Below are positions 27,091 to 35,366 of a DNA stretch of 64,000 nt, piece after piece. The DNA is taken from assembly GCF_010731695.1 (NCBI RefSeq), contig NZ_AP022586.1, forward strand, positions 5,146,001 to 5,210,000, written 5' to 3'. The stretch is from Mycolicibacterium litorale (GTDB lineage: Bacteria; Actinomycetota; Actinomycetes; Mycobacteriales; Mycobacteriaceae). Both the position numbers and the translations under genes were made by a program. Within the stretch, counting starts at the first letter, position 1, and each line of letters opens with the position of its first letter. The notes beneath the pieces were generated by a model. It had not been told where the DNA came from, searched no databases, and worked only from the letters and a program-made list of their open reading frames with translations.

Positions 27091-28580
27091 GCACGATCGC
27101 TCCGGAATCAGTTTCTGTAGCAGGCCTTTCCGAACAGCGGGTACCCCGCACCATCGCATTCGCCCAGTGGGTCGACGCCCAACCTGCCGATGTCCGCCAC
27201 GGTCTGCGGCGGGTGCTGGTCCTCACGGCGCTCATGCCCTTGATCGTGCTGCTCGCGGTCCAGGCGCCGCTGCTGCCGGAAGGCACACTGCTGCTGGGCT
27301 ATGGGATGCTGGTCCTGACCGCGACAGTCTCGATGATGTACCTCGGGTTCGCGCGCTACGAGGACCCCAGCGTCCACCCGATCAAGTCCGGCAGCCGGGC
27401 ACGTCTGTTCCGGGGCGCGACGGACGACCACGACTTTCCCGCGCTGCCCGCCCTGCCGACCGTGAGTCTGCTGGTCGCGGTCCGCGACGAGCTGGACGGG
27501 ATCGAGCAGTGTGTGCGCACCATGGTCGGGTCGCGCTACCCGAACCTGGAAGTCATCGTCATCGACGACGCGTCGACCGACGGGACACCCGACGTGCTTC
27601 GCCGCCTGGCCGCCGAACTGGATGTCACGGTCATCTTCAAAGAGGTCAACGGCGGCAAGAAGCACGCCCTGACCGACGGCGTGCGGATCGCCTCGGGAGA
27701 CATCTTGGCCTTCACCGATTCCGACTGCATCCTGGACCCCGACGCCTTGGCGCGCTGCGTGCGCGCACTGGTCACCAACCCCCAGCTCGGCGCGGTGAGC
27801 GGTCACGCCCGTGCCCTCAACGCCGAGGACACCGTGCTGACCCGCGCGCAGGACACCTGGTACGACGGCCAGTTCCGGGTGGCCAAAGCCGCAGAGGCGA
27901 CGTTCGGCAGCGTGACATGTGTGTCGGGGCCGCTGGCCGTGTTCCGCCGCGACGCCATCGTGAACTACCTGCCGGCGTGGGCCAACGACACGTTCCTCGG
28001 CCGCGAATTCCGCTTCGCCACCGACCGGCAACTCACCGGCTACGTACTCGGTCAGGTGTGGAAAGGCCGCGACCTCAAACGCCGGTACGCCGACGACCCG
28101 CTCGTCGCCGACCACGACTACGCCGAACGCCCGTGGCGCGTCGGGTATGTGCGGTCGGCCCGCGTGTGGACGACGGTGCCGGCACGCTTCCGCCCATTCC
28201 TCAAACAGCAGGTGCGGTGGAAGAAGAGCTTCATCCGGAACCTGTGCTTCACCGGTTCGTTCATGTGGCGGCGCGGATTCGGCGCCGCGGCCCTGTTCTA
28301 CGGGCACGTGCTGTTCGTGGCGGTGGCGCCGTTGATGGCGGTCCGCCACCTGGTCTGGGCGCCCGCGCACGGTCTGTACTTCCTCACCCTGCTCTACCTG
28401 TGCGGCGTGCTGACGAAAGGGTTCGCCTGGGCCATGGCCTTCAAACTCTCGAACCCCGGCAACCCCCTCTGGCGATACCGGCTGCTGATGGCCGCGCTCG
28501 GATCCCTGTTGCTGTCGTGGCTGTTGCCGTACTCGCTGGCCACCATTCGCAAGGGCACGTGGGCGCGAGGTGCGCAATGA
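27087..28580 (+). CDS. Membrane processive glycosyltransferase family 2 (hyaluronan/PgaC-like synthase)
   Basis: A 497-residue polysaccharide synthase. Two N-terminal membrane helices (about 45-90) precede a GT2 domain with [10 protein letters not shown], the metal-binding DSDC, the [10 protein letters not shown] region and the processivity motif QQVRW near residue 375. Three or four C-terminal helices form the export channel. TTG at 27087 overlaps the dehydrogenase stop. Sitting between a uronic-acid-forming dehydrogenase and a PgaB-like deacetylase, it should polymerise and extrude a beta-linked, GlcNAc-type or uronate-containing glycan; the polymer is unknown. Confidence 0.87.
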   Translation: MSTIAPESVSVAGLSEQRVPRTIAFAQWVDAQPADVRHGLRRVLVLTALMPLIVLLAVQAPLLPEGTLLLGYGMLVLTATVSMMYLGFARYEDPSVHPIKSGSRARLFRGATDDHDFPALPALPTVSLLVAVRDELDGIEQCVRTMVGSRYPNLEVIVIDDASTDGTPDVLRRLAAELDVTVIFKEVNGGKKHALTDGVRIASGDILAFTDSDCILDPDALARCVRALVTNPQLGAVSGHARALNAEDTVLTRAQDTWYDGQFRVAKAAEATFGSVTCVSGPLAVFRRDAIVNYLPAWANDTFLGREFRFATDRQLTGYVLGQVWKGRDLKRRYADDPLVADHDYAERPWRVGYVRSARVWTTVPARFRPFLKQQVRWKKSFIRNLCFTGSFMWRRGFGAAALFYGHVLFVAVAPLMAVRHLVWAPAHGLYFLTLLYLCGVLTKGFAWAMAFKLSNPGNPLWRYRLLMAALGSLLLSWLLPYSLATIRKGTWARGAQ

Positions 28581-28675
28581 TCCGCCGACTGAGAAACAGG
28601 CTCTTCGACCTGGTGTACGTCGGCGTGGGTGTCCTGATCTTCCTGGTCGTGCTGACGAACGGGACATTCTGGTGA
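28577..28675 (+). CDS. 32-residue membrane peptide of the polysaccharide operon
   Basis: A short frame overlapping both neighbours: its ATG is in ATGA with the synthase stop, and its own TGA overlaps the GTG of the deacetylase gene. The product has a basic start (RRLRNR) and one hydrophobic span (about residues 11-28). The precise double overlap argues for real translation. By position it recalls the small accessory subunit PgaD of poly-GlcNAc synthases, though it is far shorter; function is inferred only. Confidence 0.6.
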   Translation: MIRRLRNRLFDLVYVGVGVLIFLVVLTNGTFW

Positions 28676-30285
28676 CGCTGCTCCGGCGGGTATCGCTGCG
28701 CGTGCTGTTCGCACTCCTCACGGCCGCGCTGATCGCCACCCCGTTCGGCGTGGCCTGGTATCTGCATGTGCTGGGACTGCAGGTGAGTGAACAGTTCTCG
28801 ACACCGGCCGTCGTACTGGCGGCCGACGAGGACACCTTCGCGCGCGTCCTGCGCTCCGAATTGCCCGGTCGCACACCGCCGGTCGTACTCGCTTACCACG
28901 ACGTGCGGCCGATCGAGCCCGACGACGAGGAGCCGCACTCCGGGGAGTATCCGCGTCACCACTTCGTCGTCACCCCCGAGGCTTTCGATGCGCAGCTCGC
29001 CGCGCTGCGCGCCGCCGGCTACACCTCGCTCACCTCCGATCAGTACGTCGACTACCTCGCCGGCGGTGTGGTGCCGGAGCGGTCGGTGCTGATCACCTTC
29101 GACGACGGCACACACGGTCTGTGGACACACGCGGACAAGATCCTCGAACGCCATCAGATGCACGCGGTGTCGTTCCTCATCACCGGCAACGTCGGCGCGA
29201 ATCGCCCGTATTACCTGTCGTGGCAGGAGATCGAGCGGATGGCGCAGTCGGGCCGGTGGGATTTCCAGTCCCACACGCGAAAGATGCACGCACGCTTACC
29301 GGTCGACGCCGCCGGAGCGCTCGCCTCCGAGATGACGCACCGCCGCTGGCTTCCGGGGAAGAACCGGCTCGAGACCCTCGAGGAGTTCGAGACCAAGATC
29401 CGGAGAGATCTGCGCGGTTCGGTGCAGGACATCGTCGACCACGGGTTGCCGCGACCGACGTTGTTCGCCTTCCCGTTCTCCGAGGGGTTCAGCGACAACG
29501 CCGAATCGAGCGATCCGCGGGCCGCGGCCGTCGCGATGAGGGTCATCCATGAATTCTTCGTGGATGCCTTCAACAACGCTCCGCCGCAACCGCTGCCGGC
29601 CGGCGCCCGCGCGGCCGCCGTCGGGATGACCGGACGGATCGAGCTGACCCTGGACTCCACCGTCGACGACCTGCTCACCGCGGTGCGGGCGCACACCCCC
29701 GTCACGCCTGCGCAGGCGCCACCGTCGCGGCGCCCGGACCTGTGGACCGAGCTCAGTGACGACACGCCGGCAGCGGTCACCGCCGAGGGCGACCGGGTGC
29801 GGATGCGTGGCCCTGGGCGATGGTCGGGCATCGCGTACGGCCGTCAGGCCACGGCGGACTGGGCTTCCTACACCGCATCGGCCACCGTGCGCGGGTTGTC
29901 CGCCCGCGGAGTGGAGAACGCCGCGCTGATCGCCCGCGTCGGCACCGGCGAGGAGGTCTCGACCCAGGTGAGCGCGGACTACCTGCGGGTGTCGATCGGC
30001 CTCGGGGCGAAGCCGAGGGTGGTCGAGCAGCTGCCCCTGGCGCGCCGTGACGCGCACACGGTGGCAATGCGGGTGTCGCCGACCGCGATCGACATCGTCG
30101 TCGACGGCTCGGTCCGGGTGACGGTTCCGGCCGCCGGAGGCCCCGGCGCGTACGGCGGCATCGGACTGAGCAGCTCACGGATGACGGAGTCGGCGCCGTG
30201 GCCGGTCTTCACGAACCTATCGGTCACCGCGGGCCCGGAACTGCCGAATGTGCAAGCGGGAGTGGGTCGTCCGGTTCGTGGGTGA
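28672..30285 (+). CDS. PgaB-like polysaccharide N-deacetylase with C-terminal beta-sandwich
   Basis: A 537-residue extracytoplasmic enzyme anchored by a hydrophobic N-terminus (about 8-35). The NodB-type catalytic domain has the LAYHDVRP motif, Asp144-Asp145 in TFDDG, and metal ligands His201 and His206 in SHTRKMH. The five-residue His spacing is that of PgaB/IcaB poly-GlcNAc deacetylases rather than chitin deacetylases. FAFPFSEGFSDN is motif 3. From about residue 365 a beta-rich LamG/DUF1080-like module follows, likely glycan-binding. The GTG start overlaps the previous 32-residue gene. Confidence 0.85.
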   Translation: MTLLRRVSLRVLFALLTAALIATPFGVAWYLHVLGLQVSEQFSTPAVVLAADEDTFARVLRSELPGRTPPVVLAYHDVRPIEPDDEEPHSGEYPRHHFVVTPEAFDAQLAALRAAGYTSLTSDQYVDYLAGGVVPERSVLITFDDGTHGLWTHADKILERHQMHAVSFLITGNVGANRPYYLSWQEIERMAQSGRWDFQSHTRKMHARLPVDAAGALASEMTHRRWLPGKNRLETLEEFETKIRRDLRGSVQDIVDHGLPRPTLFAFPFSEGFSDNAESSDPRAAAVAMRVIHEFFVDAFNNAPPQPLPAGARAAAVGMTGRIELTLDSTVDDLLTAVRAHTPVTPAQAPPSRRPDLWTELSDDTPAAVTAEGDRVRMRGPGRWSGIAYGRQATADWASYTASATVRGLSARGVENAALIARVGTGEEVSTQVSADYLRVSIGLGAKPRVVEQLPLARRDAHTVAMRVSPTAIDIVVDGSVRVTVPAAGGPGAYGGIGLSSSRMTESAPWPVFTNLSVTAGPELPNVQAGVGRPVRG

Positions 30286-30292
30286 GCGGCCC

Positions 30293-31141
30293 TCAGTCGG
30301 CCTCTGTCACGCGTAGATCGTCGAAGCGCAGTTCGGCGTTGTCACCGCGGATCCCGACGCCGCCCGCGCGCAGCGGCGGGCACCCCACGCCGCTGTCGAT
30401 CGCCGTCACGGTGTGACCGTCGCGGTCCGCTGAGATCATGACGGACCCGTCCGGCTGATCCCGCACCGCAACCGAGATCTGCTGCCGGCGACCGAACGGT
30501 ATCGGTGCGTCCGGGACGACGGCGCTGAGGTCGAGGTAGCGGCCGCCGTTGGATTCGCCGCCCGCGCACTTCTTCTTGATGATCATCGTCGCATCCCGGC
30601 GGTCCACGCTGACCGCGTACAGCTGCCGCTCGGACTGGTAGCGCACCCAGATGTGCGCGCCGTCGAAATGCTGGGCGGGCGTCCGCGCGGTCGTGACCAA
30701 CCGCTCGACGTCGAGCCGCAGCGATACGTCGATGTCGGTGAAATCGCGTCGTACCGAGACCATTCGGAACACCGCGGAGCCGGTGTCGCCCTCGCCGCGA
30801 CCGTCATCGGGTATCCCGGTCCAACCTTCCCCGCGGTCGTGGAGCAGCGTGCCGCTGGTCACCACCCAGCTCGATGCGTCGTCGCCGGCGAACGAGTCCT
30901 CGAGCAGGGGCTGCTGCGACGCGCACCCCGTGGCGCACAGCAGCGTCACCACGCCGGCGATGCCGCCGAGTGCCGGCCACGCGTGCCGGATCGTGTCAGC
31001 CGTCGCCGGGGGAGGGGGCGGTGGAGCTCTCCTCCAGACACCCCTCGGCCACAGCGTGTTTGATGCTGTCGGCCAGTTTCGGGCAGGCCCGGGTACGGGC
31101 CGGCTGGCCGCCCGCCTCGCGGATCTCGGAGAAGTGCGCAC
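30293..31141 (-). CDS. Putative lipoprotein with LamG/DUF1080-like beta-sandwich (start uncertain)
   Basis: The mature part is clear: after a lipobox-type LLCATGC comes a roughly 215-residue beta-sandwich with patterns such as DDASSWVVTSGTL, FDGAHIWVRYQ and ELRFDDLRVTE, typical of concanavalin-like glycan-binding domains. The start is a problem. The good signal sequence (HAWPALGGIAGVV) has no ATG, GTG or TTG in front of it except GTG 31141, which adds about 50 Pro/Arg-rich residues and overlaps the next gene. GTG 30952 leaves too short a signal. It is convergent with the deacetylase, whose C-terminal module looks similar, so a role in the same cell-surface glycan is possible. Confidence 0.6.
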   Translation of the reverse strand: MRTSPRSARRAASRPVPGPARNWPTASNTLWPRGVWRRAPPPPPPATADTIRHAWPALGGIAGVVTLLCATGCASQQPLLEDSFAGDDASSWVVTSGTLLHDRGEGWTGIPDDGRGEGDTGSAVFRMVSVRRDFTDIDVSLRLDVERLVTTARTPAQHFDGAHIWVRYQSERQLYAVSVDRRDATMIIKKKCAGGESNGGRYLDLSAVVPDAPIPFGRRQQISVAVRDQPDGSVMISADRDGHTVTAIDSGVGCPPLRAGGVGIRGDNAELRFDDLRVTEAD

Positions 31142-31460
31142 AGCGCTGCGAGGCCTCCGAGTTCCACTGCACCGACGTGTGGCCGCGTCCGAGCTTCTTG
31201 ACCATCACCGCGACATGGCAGAACCGGCAGTCCACCGACACCAGACCGGAGTTCAGGTAGCGCTCACGGTCCCGCCGGGTGGCCTCGCGAACCGCGACCG
31301 CCCGCGGATCGTCGTCGGGGAACGTCGGCGCCTTCGACCAGCTCTTGCGGCCACCGGTCGACGGCTCCGGGTGGTCGTCGTCGTCATGGGCGCCGTGCAG
31401 CAGGAGCATCGACCGGGCCAACCGGTCGACCTCGGCCTCCTGCTCCTCCGGTGAGGTCAT
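30996..31460 (-). CDS. Cysteine-containing conserved protein downstream of kshA (Rv3527-like)
   Basis: A 154-residue protein of unknown function. The first half is charged; the second half has C-R-F-C-H-V-A-V-M, then R-C-A-H-F and A-C-P-K-L, a set of Cys and His residues that could bind zinc or iron. The ATG at 31460 overlaps the kshA stop (ATGA), so the two are co-translated under the KstR operator at 32658. The position matches Rv3527 beside Rv3526. A helper role for the Rieske oxygenase is conceivable but untested. Confidence 0.77.
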   Translation of the reverse strand: MTSPEEQEAEVDRLARSMLLLHGAHDDDDHPEPSTGGRKSWSKAPTFPDDDPRAVAVREATRRDRERYLNSGLVSVDCRFCHVAVMVKKLGRGHTSVQWNSEASQRCAHFSEIREAGGQPARTRACPKLADSIKHAVAEGCLEESSTAPSPGDG

Positions 31461-32614
31461 GACGTCGGCTGTTCGGCTTTCTCGGCCTCGCGCCGCTTGA
31501 GGTTCTCTTCGACCTCGCTGTTCCAGTACTCGTTGGCCGCGGTGGTGTCGACCTCGATCTCGAAGCGGTCGGTCATCTCCGGCGTCACATCGGCGGCGTC
31601 GACGTAGAACTGCTGATACCACCGGCGGAGCTGGTAGACCGCCCCGTCCTCTTCGACCAGCAGCGGATTGTCGATGCGGGTCTTGTGCTTCCAGATCTCC
31701 ACGTCCTGCAGGAAGCCCTTGCTGACGCCGTCGGTGAACGTCCGCGACAGCTTGTCGGTCATCTTCTCGTCCATGCCCTTGGGCTTCTCGACGATGACTC
31801 CCCACTGCAGCACGAACGAATCCTGCGTGACCGGGTAGTGGCAGTTGATGAGGATCGACTCGGCCTTGTAGCCGCCGTAGTTGTTGTGCAGCCAGTTGAT
31901 CATGAACGACGGGCCGAAGTACGACGCCTCGGAGTCGAGGTGGGCCTCCCCGTAGGTGGTGCCCATGTCGTTGACGTCGGGGCGGCCCACGTTGTGCAGG
32001 TACTGGCTGGCGATGTGCCCCTCGAACACGTTCTTGAAGTACGTCGGCAGCCCGAAGTGGATGTAGAAGAAGTGCGCCATGTCCGTGACGTTGTCGATGA
32101 TCTCGCGGCAGTTGGCGCCCTCGATGAGGATCGAGTTCCACCGCCAGTCGGTCCACTCGTCGCTGGCGAACTCCGGGATTTCCGGGATGCGCACCTCCGG
32201 CGGCGGCGGGTTGCCCTCGTGGTCGTGCCAGACGAACAACAGACCGCTACGCACGTCGGTGGTCCAGGCGCGGGTTCGGGCCAGCCGCGGGGTCCGCTTG
32301 GCGTAGGGCACGAGCTTGCACTTCCCGTCGCCGCCCCAGCGCCAGTCGTGGAACGGGCAGGCCACCTCGTCGCCCTTGACGGTGCCCTGGGACAGATCCC
32401 CGCCCATGTGCCGGCAGTAGCCGTCGAGGATCTTGACGTCGCCCTTGGAATCGGCGAACACGACCAGCTTGGTGCCGAAAGCCTCCACCGAGTGCGGTTT
32501 GCCGTCGACGTAGTCCTTGACCGGTCCGAGGCAGTGCCATCCCCTGGCGTAGCGGTCAGGCAGCGTTCCGGTGTCGATTTCGCGGATGCCGCTGTGGGCG
32601 GTGTCGGTGGTCAC
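31457..32614 (-). CDS. kshA: 3-ketosteroid 9-alpha-hydroxylase, oxygenase component
   Basis: A 385-residue Rieske non-haem iron oxygenase that hydroxylates C9 of androstenediones or their CoA forms, triggering ring B opening together with KstD. The Rieske ligands are Cys67-x-His69 and Cys86-x2-His89; the catalytic iron site includes the His residues in DMAHFFYIHFG. The reductase KshB is not in the window. The GTG at 32614 is preceded by a GGAGG site, so this gene, unlike several other KstR targets here, has a normal leader of about 30 nt. The orthologue is Rv3526. Confidence 0.95.
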   Translation of the reverse strand: MTTDTAHSGIREIDTGTLPDRYARGWHCLGPVKDYVDGKPHSVEAFGTKLVVFADSKGDVKILDGYCRHMGGDLSQGTVKGDEVACPFHDWRWGGDGKCKLVPYAKRTPRLARTRAWTTDVRSGLLFVWHDHEGNPPPPEVRIPEIPEFASDEWTDWRWNSILIEGANCREIIDNVTDMAHFFYIHFGLPTYFKNVFEGHIASQYLHNVGRPDVNDMGTTYGEAHLDSEASYFGPSFMINWLHNNYGGYKAESILINCHYPVTQDSFVLQWGVIVEKPKGMDEKMTDKLSRTFTDGVSKGFLQDVEIWKHKTRIDNPLLVEEDGAVYQLRRWYQQFYVDAADVTPEMTDRFEIEVDTTAANEYWNSEVEENLKRREAEKAEQPTS

Positions 32615-32657
32615 CTGTCGCCTCCAAAGTCCTGGCCTCGAGATCCGGCCCTCTAAC

Positions 32658-32671
32658 TAGAACACGTTACA
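32658..32671. promoter_or_regulatory. KstR operator upstream of kshA
   Basis: TAGAACACGTTACA fits the KstR consensus at all fixed bases, 44 nt upstream of the kshA GTG. On the minus strand TAGTTA just beyond it is a likely -10 element. Confidence 0.88.
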
Positions 32672-32746
32672 GTTTGCTCCGCTGCTCTCGCAATAATTCG
32701 CGCGTGACCTGCCGCATACCCGTCCGGCCGACATCCTGAACGGCCG

Positions 32747-33271
32747 TCATCTCCGCGGCGCCAGCCCCGTCCGAAGTGCGATCTGCTGCATCTTCCCGAC
32801 CGCGATGACGTACTCGTCGGTGGTCGCGTCGCCGGGTGCGCTCTCGAACTGCAGCCTGACCAGCGCCGGGCCGTGAGTGAACAGCAGCAGGGTGGCGGCC
32901 TTCGTGCCATCGGCGGACATACCGACGACCATCGTGCCGTCGGTGCCGACCGGCGCCGGACGCGGAACACCGCCGACGACGACCTTGCCCACCTCGGACA
33001 GCGCCTGTCGCAGGGTGCTGGTCGCGGTCGGCGCGTCGGGGTAGATCGCGATGGTGTCCGAGACCGCGCGGGTGTCCTCGGCGTTCACGAACAGCACGCT
33101 GGCACCCGGCAAGCCGCCGGGATTCAGCGTCGTCGACCGCATGGAGAAGACGTCCTCGTCGTCGCTGATGTCGGCAGCCGCCAGGAGCAGGTGGCTGTAG
33201 TCGGCGTCGTCGCTTCCGGATTCGGTCCGCGCGGTGGTCGGAGCGGCCGTCAGCGGTGGGGCAGTGGACAC
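32747..33271 (-). CDS. Probable lipoprotein body, separated from its signal peptide by a frameshift
   Basis: The intact frame gives 174 residues from a GTG at 33271, beginning in a low-complexity Thr/Ala/Pro stretch typical of the linker of mycobacterial lipoproteins, then a folded domain with DADYSHLLLAAADI, PGASVLFVNAED and VGKMQQIALR. No named family. Read further upstream, this frame continues through S-D-A-K-P-S-A-P-P with no start codon, while a good lipoprotein signal lies in another frame just before it (33304-33365). A PknH-like or LppX-type sensor domain is possible but not shown. Confidence 0.6.
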   Translation of the reverse strand: MSTAPPLTAAPTTARTESGSDDADYSHLLLAAADISDDEDVFSMRSTTLNPGGLPGASVLFVNAEDTRAVSDTIAIYPDAPTATSTLRQALSEVGKVVVGGVPRPAPVGTDGTMVVGMSADGTKAATLLLFTHGPALVRLQFESAPGDATTDEYVIAVGKMQQIALRTGLAPRR

Positions 33272-33303
33272 CGGCTGGCCGGCTCCGGGCGGCGCCGAGG
33301 GCT

Positions 33304-33365
33304 TCGCATCCGAGCAGCACCGCGCACGTCGACGCCACGAGCACGGCGGCGGACGACGACCTCAT
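33304..33365 (-). pseudogene. Orphan lipoprotein signal peptide in the wrong frame
   Basis: ATG 33365 opens a 20-residue segment MRSSSAAVLVASTCAVLLGC, a textbook type II signal with an LLGC lipobox. Its frame then runs into Arg-rich shadow sequence, whereas the plausible mature protein continues in the frame one base over. Either a true frameshift mutation or a one-base sequence error near 33305-33310 separates them. Confidence 0.55.
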
Positions 33366-33476
33366 TGCTGTGTGACAGCGGCGTTTGTGCACTTCGTGAC
33401 CCCCTGGTCGCGCATACCCGCCCGTGGTGGCCGGGAATCGTCGATTGCGGCAGGGCCGCGGCCGTACGGTAGGACG

Positions 33477-34457
33477 ATGCGAGTCGGTCAGGTGGCGGCG
33501 CTGTGGCGATATCCCGTCAAGTCACTCGGTGGCGAGGCACTCGAGCAGCTGGAGTTCGGTCCGCGTGGGGTGCACGGCGACCGGCTGTGGGCGGTGCGTG
33601 ACGTCGAGCGCGACATCACCGCCACCGCGCGCCGGCTGCCGGTGTTGCTGACCGCCACGGCGCGATACTGCGCGCCGATCGCGGCCGATGCCGGTCCGGG
33701 AAACGCGCCGGACGTCGAGATCACCTTCCCGGACGGCACCGTGCTGCGCTCGGACGATCCCGCGGTGCACGCCAAACTGTCCGAACTCGCCGGCCGCGAG
33801 ATGCGGCTGACCGCGCTGCCGCCCGCGTCCGACACCAGCCTGCACCGGCTGCGCCCGACGGACCCCGCCAACTCGCCGATCGCGTCATTGCGCTCGGATT
33901 TCGGGATCGCCGACGGGCAGAAGCTGCCCGATCTGTCGATGATGCGGATCTCGGACCTGACGCTGCTCGCACGGTACTCGACACCGCCGGGGATGTTCGT
34001 CGACCTGGCGCCGGTCCACGTGATGAGCACCGCCAGCCTGGCGACCATCGGCGCCGAGCTGGGCGAGGCCGCGCTCGACGTTCGCCGCTTCCGCCCCAAC
34101 GTGCTGCTCGACGTGGACGACCCGGGCGACGGACTCCCCGAGTCGCACTGGACGGGCGGGCACCTCACGCTCGGCGGGGTGGTGCTCGAGGTGACCATGC
34201 CGACCATCCGCTGTGTGATCCCGAGCCGAGCTCAGGCCGGCCTCGAGGTCGACCGCAGGATCACCAGGGCGGTCGCCGAGCGGGCGGATCGATGTCTGGG
34301 CAGCTACTGCTGGGTCGACTCCGGCGGTGCGGTGAATGTCGGCGACGAGGTGGCGTTGACACCGCACCGGCACAGCGTGCTCGCCGACGCCGCCAGACGC
34401 GGCAAGCGCATGGTGTTCGGACTCGCCACCGCGGTGGTGGACCGGGTGACGCGCTAG
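33477..34457 (+). CDS. MOSC domain protein
   Basis: A 326-residue protein with an N-terminal MOSC beta-barrel (WRYPVKSLGGE, GVHGDRLWAVRD) and a C-terminal MOSC domain whose conserved Cys is in IRCVIPSRA or SYCWVD. MOSC proteins handle sulfur or molybdenum cofactor, or reduce N-hydroxylated compounds in mARC-type enzymes. It is not linked to the steroid genes by operon or operator. The ATG at 33477 has a GGTAGGACG region just upstream. It converges with the LLM gene. Confidence 0.85.
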   Translation: MRVGQVAALWRYPVKSLGGEALEQLEFGPRGVHGDRLWAVRDVERDITATARRLPVLLTATARYCAPIAADAGPGNAPDVEITFPDGTVLRSDDPAVHAKLSELAGREMRLTALPPASDTSLHRLRPTDPANSPIASLRSDFGIADGQKLPDLSMMRISDLTLLARYSTPPGMFVDLAPVHVMSTASLATIGAELGEAALDVRRFRPNVLLDVDDPGDGLPESHWTGGHLTLGGVVLEVTMPTIRCVIPSRAQAGLEVDRRITRAVAERADRCLGSYCWVDSGGAVNVGDEVALTPHRHSVLADAARRGKRMVFGLATAVVDRVTR

Positions 34458-34482
34458 GGGCTCGTCTCGGCCCAGGCCGAAG

Positions 34483-35364
34483 CTACGTCTGCTGCCACCC
34501 CGAATGGATGTAGGTGTCGGCGAACCGCTTCATCGAATCTTTCTTCTTGTCCAGCGGGGCGTCGAAACTCAGCCCGTCGAACATCCACGGGATCACGATG
34601 TTGTCGGTGACCCCGGCGTCGGCGAGTTCGCGGTGACCGTCGACGCCGAACTTGTCGATGCACACCGCCTGGTACTCGAACGGCTCACGGTCGCGACCGA
34701 ATTCGGCGCGCAGCGCGTTGAGCTTGCCGATCGTCTCGGCCAACTGCGCACCGGTCATCATCGCGCTGGTCCAGCCGTCACCCACCCGCGCCGCACGTCT
34801 GAGCGCGACGTCGGTGTGGCCGCCGACATAGAACGGCACCGGCTCCGACGGGGCCGGGCTCATCTGCAGCCGGTCGAAGTCGAAGAACTCGCCGTGAAAC
34901 TCGACCATGCCGCCGGCCAGCACGAGCCGGATGACCTCGATCATCTCGTCGACCCGTTTGCCGCGCCGCGCGAATGGTACCCCGCACCACTCGAATTCCT
35001 CCGGCGCCCAGCCGATCCCGACACCGAACCCGAACCGGTTGCGGGTCAGGTTCGCGACCGAGCCGACCTGGCGGGCCAGCAGCAGCGGGTTGCGCGAGCC
35101 CAGCTTCATCACGTTGGTGTAGAACCGCAGCGTCGAGGTGACCGCACCCATCGCCGCGGCGGCGATCAGCGGATCCACCCACGGCGTGTCGGCGTTCCAC
35201 ATCCGCGAACCGTCGGGGGTGTACGGATAGTCGGCGGCCTGCTTCTCCATGTAGAACAGCGAATCCGGCAGCGCGATCGCGTCGAAGCCGACTTCTTCTG
35301 CGGTCCTGGCGATCTCGACCAACTCATCGACAGGGCCCATCGCGATGCTGACCGTGTACTTCAT
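34483..35364 (-). CDS. LLM-class F420-dependent oxidoreductase, last gene of the ltp operon
   Basis: A 293-residue luciferase-like TIM-barrel protein (family of F420- or FMN-dependent oxidoreductases). Features are the EVGFDAIALPDS strand, FGVGIGWAPEEFEW, and YVGGHTDVALRRAARVGDGW, typical of F420-binding members. The ATG at 35364 lies 2 nt after the ltp3 stop, so it belongs to the Rv3521-ltp4-ltp3 operon and probably acts on a sterol side-chain or ring intermediate. It is distinct from the Rv3520c-like LLM gene at 38732. Confidence 0.83.
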   Translation of the reverse strand: MKYTVSIAMGPVDELVEIARTAEEVGFDAIALPDSLFYMEKQAADYPYTPDGSRMWNADTPWVDPLIAAAAMGAVTSTLRFYTNVMKLGSRNPLLLARQVGSVANLTRNRFGFGVGIGWAPEEFEWCGVPFARRGKRVDEMIEVIRLVLAGGMVEFHGEFFDFDRLQMSPAPSEPVPFYVGGHTDVALRRAARVGDGWTSAMMTGAQLAETIGKLNALRAEFGRDREPFEYQAVCIDKFGVDGHRELADAGVTDNIVIPWMFDGLSFDAPLDKKKDSMKRFADTYIHSGWQQT

Positions 35365-35366
35365 GG

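Noticed and set aside
27108..28874. 588-codon minus-strand frame across the GT2 synthase
   Set aside because: Antisense to a synthase with intact catalytic motifs; no domain visible.
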